Assembly (NCBI GenBank): GCA_023416855.1
Contig: JAEZGU010000019.1
Span: forward strand, 1-7,773
Source of the DNA: Bacillota bacterium
Lineage (GTDB): Bacteria; Bacillota; Clostridia; Tissierellales; Sedimentibacteraceae
Reading direction: 5' to 3'
DNA length: 7,773 bases
Under the pieces are notes generated by a model. The model did not search any database and was not told the origin of the DNA. It saw nothing but the letters and a program-made list of their open reading frames with translations. Position 1 is the first letter of the stretch, and each line of letters begins with the position of its first letter. The translations under genes and the position numbers were made by a program. Shown here piece by piece: positions 3,322 to 7,773 of this stretch.

Positions 3322-5889
3322 AAAACCAAAAAGTTTAATATTACCGGCATGACATGCTCAGCGTGCTCTGCAAGGATAGAGAAAAATATAAATAAAACAG
3401 AAGGTGTTATAGAAGCTAATGTAAATTTACTTAGCAATAATATGACAGTTAAGTATGACGAATCAATTTTAAGTGAAAGTGATATTATTAAGGTTGTTAT
3501 TAATACTGGATATGGAGCTTCTTCTGCTGAAAAAAAGAAGGAAACTCAATATAAAAACGAAAAAACAGATGCAGAGCAAGAATTTATAGAAATGAAGAAA
3601 AGACTTTTAATATCATTCATATTTGCAGTTCCTCTTTTTTATATTTCTATGGGACACATGTTGAAATGGCCATTACCGGATATTTTTCATGGAGTGGAAA
3701 ATTCAATTACATTTGCGTTTACTCAATTGCTGCTTGCTTTACCGGTTATGATAATCAACAAAAAGTATTATACCGTTGGGTTTAAAACATTATTTAAAGG
3801 TTCACCAAATATGGACTCACTTATTGCTATAGGAACATCAGCTGCAGTTGTGTACGGAATATTTGCAATTTACAAAATTGGATATGGTTTGGGACATATG
3901 GATATGGACATGGTTATGCAGTATTCCATGGATTTATACTTTGAATCAGCAGCGGTAATACTTGCTTTAATAACATTAGGTAAATTCTTAGAAGCAAGAG
4001 CAAAAGGAAGAACATCTGACGCGATTAAAAAGCTTATGGATTTATCTCCAAAGACTGCCATAGTAGAAAGAAATGGGCAGGAAGTTGAAATACCTGTAGA
4101 AGAGGTAGAGAAAGGAGATATAATAATTGTTAAACCGGGTCAGTCAGTACCTGTTGACGGAATAATAATTGTTGGAAATTCATCCATAGATGAATCCATG
4201 CTCACAGGTGAAAGCATACCTGTTGAAAAGAAAGTTGGAGATAAAGTAATAGGTGCCAGCATAAACAAATCAGGATTCTTTAAATTTGAAGCTCAAAATG
4301 TTGGTGATGATACAACATTATCACAGATAATAAAGTTGGTTGAGGAAGCAAGTTCATCAAAGGCGCCTATATCAAAACTAGCAGATAAAATAAGTAGTAT
4401 TTTTGTACCTGTTGTTATTGCAATTGCTGTAATATCAACAATTGTATGGTTACTATTGGGAGAAAGTTTTGAATTTGCTCTTTCCATAGGGATTGCTGTT
4501 TTGGTTATATCTTGCCCATGTGCTTTAGGCCTTGCAACTCCTACTGCGATTATGGTAGGTACAGGAAAGGGAGCTGAAAACGGAATACTTATTAAGTCTG
4601 CTGAATCTCTTGAAATTGCTCATCAAATTAAAACGGTCGTAATGGATAAAACAGGAACAATAACAGAGGGAAAACCAAGAGTAACTGATATTATAGTAAA
4701 TGGTATAAATGAAACAGAAATGCTCAAAATTGCAGCTTCAGCAGAAAAAAATTCTGAACATCCGTTAGCAGATGCAGTTGTAGAAGAAGCAAAAAATAGG
4801 AACTTAGATTTATATAATGTTTCAAATTTTGATGCTATACCAGGTCAAGGGCTTGAAGCAATTGTTAATAACAAAAAATACTTTATTGGAAACTTAAGAT
4901 TAATTAATACCAAAAATATAAATATCAATGATTTTGAAGTAAAAAGTACAAAGCTTGCTGAGGAAGGCAAAACACCATTATATTTTGCAGATGAAAACAA
5001 TGTTTTAGGCATAATAGCTGTCGCAGATGTTGTTAAACCAACAAGTTTAAAAGCAATTCAAGAATTTGAGGCAATGGGAATTGAGGTTGTAATGCTTACT
5101 GGTGACAATAAAAAGACAGCAGAAGCTATTAGAAAACAATTAGGAATAACAAGAGCAATTGCTGAGGTTTTACCTCAGGACAAGGAAAGAGAAATCAGAA
5201 ATATTCAAGAGCAAGGAAGAAAGGTAGCGATGATCGGTGACGGTATCAATGATGCTCCTGCCCTTGCAAGAGCAGATGTTGGTATAGCTATAGGTGCAGG
5301 AACAGACGTAGCGATAGAGTCAGCTGATATAGTATTAATCAGAAGTGATCTACTTGATGCAGTTACTGCGGTTCAATTGAGCCATGCAACTATTAGAAAC
5401 ATTAAACAAAATTTATTTTGGGCATTTATTTACAACACCATAGGTATACCTTTAGCAGCCGGATTATTCTACGGTATACTTGAATGGAAGTTAAATCCTA
5501 TGTTTGCAGCAGGAGCAATGAGTTTAAGCTCTGTATCTGTAGTGTCTAATGCACTTAGGCTAAAATTTTTCAAACCGGTAAGAATAAAGAATGATGATTT
5601 TAAAATTGATGAAGAATCAAATAATGATGATATAAAAGTAAATGTTGAAGTTTTATCAGATAAATCAAATAATAATGGAGGAAATAAAATGAAAAAAACA
5701 TTTAATGTAGAAGGAATGAGTTGTGGACATTGCAAAGCAGCAGTTGAAAAAGCATTAAAATCAGTAGATGGAGTTGAAAATGCAGTAGTTGATTTAGAAA
5801 ATAAATCAGCTGAAGTAACATTATCCCATGAAGTAAATGATGATGTATTGAAAAAAGCAGTTTTAGATGCTGGTTATGAAATGGCTTAG
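3319..5889 (+). CDS. copA: Cu(I)-exporting P1B-type ATPase CopA with fused C-terminal CopZ-like domain
   Basis: This 856-residue membrane pump uses ATP to export Cu(I). An N-terminal HMA domain (about 4-68) binds copper through C13 and C16 (GMTCSAC). Eight membrane segments fit about 97-116, 129-146, 168-186, 205-223, 361-380, 386-410, 698-720 and 726-745. Catalytic motifs in order are TGES (296-299), CPC in the membrane (399-401), DKTGT with phosphorylated D443, H481-P482, TGDN (594-597) and GDGINDAP (640-647). CPC with Y705-N706 and M734-S735-L-S-S defines the Cu(I) subgroup. A methionine-rich outer loop lies at 192-204. The usual CopA end, LKFFKP (to 753), is followed by a 36-residue linker rich in Asn, Asp, Lys, Glu and Ser, and then a second HMA domain (791-856) with C802 and C805 (GMSCGHC) that looks like a complete CopZ chaperone. 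The gene starts at GTG, 4 nt after csoR, and is followed by a strong terminator. Confidence 0.95.
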   Translation: MKTKKFNITGMTCSACSARIEKNINKTEGVIEANVNLLSNNMTVKYDESILSESDIIKVVINTGYGASSAEKKKETQYKNEKTDAEQEFIEMKKRLLISFIFAVPLFYISMGHMLKWPLPDIFHGVENSITFAFTQLLLALPVMIINKKYYTVGFKTLFKGSPNMDSLIAIGTSAAVVYGIFAIYKIGYGLGHMDMDMVMQYSMDLYFESAAVILALITLGKFLEARAKGRTSDAIKKLMDLSPKTAIVERNGQEVEIPVEEVEKGDIIIVKPGQSVPVDGIIIVGNSSIDESMLTGESIPVEKKVGDKVIGASINKSGFFKFEAQNVGDDTTLSQIIKLVEEASSSKAPISKLADKISSIFVPVVIAIAVISTIVWLLLGESFEFALSIGIAVLVISCPCALGLATPTAIMVGTGKGAENGILIKSAESLEIAHQIKTVVMDKTGTITEGKPRVTDIIVNGINETEMLKIAASAEKNSEHPLADAVVEEAKNRNLDLYNVSNFDAIPGQGLEAIVNNKKYFIGNLRLINTKNININDFEVKSTKLAEEGKTPLYFADENNVLGIIAVADVVKPTSLKAIQEFEAMGIEVVMLTGDNKKTAEAIRKQLGITRAIAEVLPQDKEREIRNIQEQGRKVAMIGDGINDAPALARADVGIAIGAGTDVAIESADIVLIRSDLLDAVTAVQLSHATIRNIKQNLFWAFIYNTIGIPLAAGLFYGILEWKLNPMFAAGAMSLSSVSVVSNALRLKFFKPVRIKNDDFKIDEESNNDDIKVNVEVLSDKSNNNGGNKMKKTFNVEGMSCGHCKAAVEKALKSVDGVENAVVDLENKSAEVTLSHEVNDDVLKKAVLDAGYEMA
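5677..5691 (+). promoter_or_regulatory. Internal Shine-Dalgarno and ATG for copZ inside copA
   Basis: GGAGG (5677-5681), 7 nt and ATG (5689-5691) are in the same frame as copA, at codon 791, exactly where the chaperone-like domain begins. The sequence and spacing equal those of a normal start in this genome. In the fusion protein the site is read as Gly-Gly-Asn-Lys-Met. Confidence 0.6.
5689..5889 (+). CDS. copZ: Putative free copper chaperone CopZ, nested in frame at the 3' end of copA
   Basis: The last 66 residues of copA form a complete HMA domain with the size of a stand-alone CopZ. It opens with MKKTFNVEGMSCGHC and ends with LDAGYEMA, with the expected beta-alpha-beta-beta-alpha-beta pattern. 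Copper-binding cysteines are C12 and C15 in its own numbering. The CGHC form, with histidine before the second cysteine, resembles CopZ chaperones more than the CSAC of the CopA N-terminal domain. A well-placed GGAGG and ATG precede it in frame, so ribosomes could start here and make a soluble chaperone that hands Cu(I) to CopA and may deliver it to CsoR. The preceding linker looks like a former intergenic region that became open, which suggests fusion of adjacent copA and copZ genes. Whether the free form is made is an inference; the site could be a silent relic. Confidence 0.5.
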   Translation: MKKTFNVEGMSCGHCKAAVEKALKSVDGVENAVVDLENKSAEVTLSHEVNDDVLKKAVLDAGYEMA

Positions 5890-5902
5890 TAGGTAAGAGT
5901 GG

Positions 5903-5956
5903 ACGGTTCAATTCGTTTTGTAAATTGGAACAAATTGAACCGTTTTATAATTTTTT
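5903..5956 (+). terminator. Intrinsic terminator of the csoR-copA operon
   Basis: Perfect 11-base arms ACGGTTCAATT (5903-5913) and AATTGAACCGT (5933-5943) enclose a 19-base loop. A T-rich tail follows (GTTTTATAATTTTTT, to 5956). It starts 14 bases after the copA stop. Confidence 0.9.
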
Positions 5957-5966
5957 GAAAAATTTC

Positions 5967-5995
5967 TTGAATAAAAATAAAAGTTAATATATAAT
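5967..5995 (+). promoter_or_regulatory. Promoter of the DUF819 gene leader
   Basis: TTGAAT (5967-5972), a 17-base spacer and a perfect TATAAT (5990-5995) make a strong sigma-A-type promoter, with a start near 6002. It is the only good plus-strand promoter I see between the copA terminator and the DUF819 gene. It would give a leader of about 185 nt. Confidence 0.7.
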
Positions 5996-6001
5996 GAATA
6001 A

Positions 6002-6111
6002 TCAAGAAAATGATTTCATACATTTATTAAAGAAACTAAAATATTAGATTTTAATTTTATATTAAGCTGCTTTATTTATATGATGTAGCAACAACTATAT
6101 TGGAATAAATG
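6002..6111 (+). other. Leader segment upstream of the DUF819 gene, no recognised riboswitch
   Basis: About 110 AT-rich bases lie between the predicted transcription start and the terminator-like hairpin. A weak 5-base stem, GCTGC (6066-6070) with GTAGC (6085-6089, one G-U pair), is the only local structure I can draw. I recognise no T-box, purine, SAM, lysine, glycine or other known riboswitch core, and no clear antiterminator that would compete with the downstream hairpin. Confidence 0.3.
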
Positions 6112-6165
6112 AAACCCAGCGAGAGACTGTAAAAACAGACGGTCTTTTGTTGGGTTTTGTTTTTT
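6112..6165 (+). terminator. Terminator-like hairpin in the leader, just before the DUF819 ribosome-binding site
   Basis: AAACCCAGC (6112-6120) pairs with GTTGGGTTT (6149-6157), and the helix continues inward through 6130/6139 (GAGAGACTGT with ACGGTCTTTT, with several G-U pairs). This gives about 19 continuous pairs around an 8-base loop. A T-rich tail follows (TGTTTTTT, 6158-6165). It lies downstream of the promoter at 5967-5995 and only 10 bases before AGGAGG, so it can act either as an attenuator of the DUF819 gene or as the end of a short RNA of about 160 nt. Confidence 0.72.
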
Positions 6166-6186
6166 ATAAAAATTAGGAGGTTTTTT

Positions 6187-7362
6187 ATGATTACAAATGG
6201 CTTTACTTATTTTGCAGTTTTATGTGCACTTTGCGGCAGCTTGCTTGCAGCACAGAAGTACATTACAAACAAGTATGTACAAAAATTCTTTGGAATTTTA
6301 CCACCTATTGTTCTTGTTTACTTAATCGGCATGGTTCTTTGTACCATAAATTTCTGGGATTTGGAAGCAACTAAGCCAACCTATAGCGGTCTTAAAAATA
6401 ACATTTTGTATGGAATGATATTTTTGATGTTGTTACGCTGTGATATTCGCAAGATGATTAAACTTGGTCCAAAAATGATAATTGGTTTCTTCGTTGGTAG
6501 TATCACCGTTATGACAGGCTTTATAATTACTTTTATTATTATGAAAGGCTTCTTAGGTCCTGACTCGTGGAAAGCATTAGGTGCTTTGTGTGGTAGCTGG
6601 ATTGGTGGTTCCGGAAACATGGCGACTTTGCAGGAAATTTTCCAAGTAGGTGAAGGGGATTTTGCTAACGCATTAGTTGTGGATTCTATAGACTATTCTA
6701 TTTGGGTTATGCTTCTGTTGTGGTCTACTCGCTTTGCTCCTATGTTTAATAAATGGACTAAGGCAGACACTTCCCGTTTAGATGAAGTTAGCATGAGTTT
6801 AGGAGAAGAAATGGCTGAAAAGAAGGAAGGAATTACTTTTGTCAGCTTAATGGTATTAATTGGTTCAGCTCTATTGGTATCTGCAGTTGGACAAAACGTT
6901 GGTACATTACTTGCTAATACCTTAGGTTTGTTAGATAAAGCAACCTGGATTGTTTTATTTATTACTGCATTAGGCCTGATATGTGCACTTACTCCTTTTG
7001 GTAAAATTGCCGGTACAGCTGAACTTTCTAATGTATTTCTTTATGCAGTAGTTGGTTTGTTGGCATCTAGAGCAAATTTTATGGAACTAAATGATGCTCC
7101 AATGTGGATTATATCCGGCTTTATGATATTGGCGATACATGGTATTCTCTTTGCAATTTTTGCAAAGCTTCTTAAAATTGATATGTTCACATGCGGCGTT
7201 GCCTCTTTAGCAAATATTGGAGGAGTAGCTTCTGCGCCAATATTAGCGGGTACTTACAGCGGATCTTTGGTACCTGTAGGTGTGCTTATGGCACTGTTTG
7301 GAACAGTGTTTGGAACATACCTTGGTATGATAACCGGGTATATTATGAGGTTTTTTGCATAG
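6187..7362 (+). CDS. DUF819 family integral membrane protein (YjcL-like), function unknown
   Basis: A 391-residue, very hydrophobic protein with about ten or more membrane segments. It matches the DUF819 family, which includes Bacillus subtilis YjcL, over its full length. Two related glycine-rich stretches mark the two halves: GSWIGGSGNMATLQE (136-150) and SLANIGGVASAPILAG (340-355). A single long hydrophilic loop (about 187-215, with EEMAEKKEG) separates the halves. That symmetry suggests an inverted-repeat secondary transporter, but no substrate is established for the family that I can rely on. The ATG at 6187 is chosen because AGGAGG (6175-6180) lies 6 nt upstream; an in-frame TTG at 6157 is inside the hairpin and has no ribosome-binding site. 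Expression is probably governed by the leader hairpin. The DUF3870 gene follows after 112 nt on the same strand, suggesting a shared role. Confidence 0.85.
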   Translation: MITNGFTYFAVLCALCGSLLAAQKYITNKYVQKFFGILPPIVLVYLIGMVLCTINFWDLEATKPTYSGLKNNILYGMIFLMLLRCDIRKMIKLGPKMIIGFFVGSITVMTGFIITFIIMKGFLGPDSWKALGALCGSWIGGSGNMATLQEIFQVGEGDFANALVVDSIDYSIWVMLLLWSTRFAPMFNKWTKADTSRLDEVSMSLGEEMAEKKEGITFVSLMVLIGSALLVSAVGQNVGTLLANTLGLLDKATWIVLFITALGLICALTPFGKIAGTAELSNVFLYAVVGLLASRANFMELNDAPMWIISGFMILAIHGILFAIFAKLLKIDMFTCGVASLANIGGVASAPILAGTYSGSLVPVGVLMALFGTVFGTYLGMITGYIMRFFA

Positions 7363-7379
7363 CTATTTAATAGACCTAT

Positions 7380-7408
7380 AATAATTTAAAAATGTTTATT
7401 AAATTATT
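7380..7408. repeat. AT-only inverted repeat after the DUF819 gene
   Basis: AATAATTTAA (7380-7389) and TTAAATTATT (7399-7408) are perfect 10-base arms around a 9-base loop. The flanks GCTATTTAATAG (7362-7373) and CTATTAATAATGC (7412-7424) could also pair, with one bulge. There is no GC pair in the inner stem and no T-tract, so it is a poor terminator and read-through into the DUF3870 gene is likely. Confidence 0.35.
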
Positions 7409-7435
7409 GTGCTATTAATAATGCTGAGATATAAT
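7407..7435 (+). promoter_or_regulatory. Candidate promoter of the DUF3870 gene
   Basis: TTGTGC (7407-7412, 3/6), a 17-base spacer and a perfect TATAAT (7430-7435) put a start near 7442, about 33 nt before the ATG. The weak -35 makes it tentative. The gene may also be read from the upstream transcript. Confidence 0.45.
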
Positions 7436-7474
7436 ATTTTATGGAAGACTATTTCTTAAAGTTGTGGTGATTTT

Positions 7475-7773
7475 ATGAAAAAAAGAAATGAAACGGTTTA
7501 TATTATTGGCGAATCAAGAACTAATATGGATAATGCCATTACAGTGATTTATAATTCCTTTTATGTAGGATTTGAAATTGATGTAGAAACTAATATAATC
7601 ACTGATGTTGGTTGTACTCATACAATTAATATAACAGAAAATTTCATTAAAAAAATTTTTATTGGAAAAGATATTACTGACCTTGCTACAATAGAAGAGG
7701 AAGTCAAAAGAAGATATCATGGAACATCACAAAAGGCAGTAATTGTTTCTCATAAGGATGCAATAAAAAAATA
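7475..7773 (+). CDS. DUF3870 domain protein, function unknown (cut by window edge)
   Basis: Ninety-nine codons are visible before the window ends in a partial codon (TA). The DUF3870 family is about 100 residues long, so only the last few residues, if any, are missing. Conserved stretches are recognisable: VYIIGESRT (8-16), DNAITVIYNSFYVG (19-32), ITDVGCTHTINITENFIKK (42-60) with IFIG after it, and EEVKRRYHGTSQKAVIVSHK (75-94). There is no signal peptide or membrane segment, so it should be a small cytoplasmic protein. A conserved cysteine (C47) lies in the central motif. The ATG at 7475 follows GGTGA (7466-7470) with 4 nt between, a weaker ribosome-binding site than those of the neighbours. 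The family has no established activity known to me. Its place behind a DUF819 membrane protein suggests that the two act on the same metabolite, which is an inference. Confidence 0.8.
   Translation, partial: MKKRNETVYIIGESRTNMDNAITVIYNSFYVGFEIDVETNIITDVGCTHTINITENFIKKIFIGKDITDLATIEEEVKRRYHGTSQKAVIVSHKDAIKK

Noticed and set aside
3870..5911. Minus-strand open frames of 63-88 codons opposite copA, and similar frames opposite the reductase, DUF819 and DUF3870 genes.
   Set aside because: They are antisense shadows of strongly conserved coding sequence, with no ribosome-binding sites and no recognisable domains.
6025..6045. A preQ1-riboswitch-like string (TTAAAGAAACTAAAAT) in the DUF819 leader.
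   Set aside because: The matching 5' hairpin and C-rich loop of a preQ1-I aptamer are missing, so the resemblance is only to an A-rich tail.
5994..6047. A 17-codon reading frame (starting MNNQENDFIHLL) at the start of the DUF819 leader, a possible leader peptide.
   Set aside because: Its ATG overlaps the -10 box of the best promoter, so it would not be in the transcript, and it has no ribosome-binding site.
6157..6186. An upstream in-frame TTG that would lengthen the DUF819 protein by 10 residues.
   Set aside because: It lies in the 3' arm of the terminator-like hairpin and lacks a Shine-Dalgarno, whereas the ATG at 6187 has AGGAGG 6 nt upstream.
7441..7470. A 9-codon frame (MEDYFLKLW) ending inside the DUF3870 ribosome-binding site.
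   Set aside because: It would begin at or before the predicted transcription start and has no ribosome-binding site; short frames of this kind are common by chance.

Overview
The window is AT-rich, with Shine-Dalgarno sites of the AGGAGG/GAGGTG type, sigma-A-like promoters and a SpoVB-family flippase. Together these point to a low-GC Firmicute, most likely an anaerobic, spore-forming member of the Clostridia. The [4Fe-4S] aldo/keto reductase and the DUF3870 protein fit that picture. I cannot name the species. I see no tRNA, rRNA, CRISPR array, insertion sequence or phage gene.

Layout from left to right: (1) 1-840, minus strand: the N-terminal 280 residues of a SpoVB-type MOP-superfamily flippase, cut by the window edge. 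(2) 841-1019: a divergent intergenic region with back-to-back promoter candidates and several inverted repeats. (3) 1020-1568, plus: an XRE-type DNA-binding protein with a C-terminal cupin domain. (4) 1621-1680: paired hairpins that look like a bidirectional terminator between convergent genes. (5) 1691-2815, minus: an aldo/keto reductase with a C-terminal two-cluster ferredoxin-like tail. (6) 2816-3047: a divergent control region with a promoter on each side and a GC-rich CsoR-type operator. (7) 3048-5889, plus: a copper-homeostasis operon, csoR-copA, in which copA carries an in-frame copZ-like metallochaperone domain at its 3' end. (8) 5903-5956: an intrinsic terminator. (9) 5957-6186: a promoter and a leader of about 180 nt that ends in a terminator-like hairpin just before the next ribosome-binding site. 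(10) 6187-7362, plus: a DUF819 membrane protein. (11) 7475 to the right edge, plus: a nearly complete DUF3870 protein.

How the genes work together: CsoR should bind the ACCCCCC-ACC-GGGGGGT site at the transcription start and release it when it binds Cu(I). That would switch on CopA, the Cu(I)-exporting ATPase, and its attached chaperone domain. The most interesting detail is that a Shine-Dalgarno sequence and ATG (GGAGG, 7 nt, ATG) sit in frame inside copA exactly at the boundary of the C-terminal chaperone domain. One mRNA could therefore yield both a CopA-CopZ fusion and a free 66-residue CopZ. The other genes appear to be separate transcription units. The DUF819 and DUF3870 genes are probably functionally linked, but neither family has a role I can state.

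No wholly new multi-gene system is evident. The strongest candidates for new biology are the nested copZ start inside copA and the terminator-bearing leader before the DUF819 gene.
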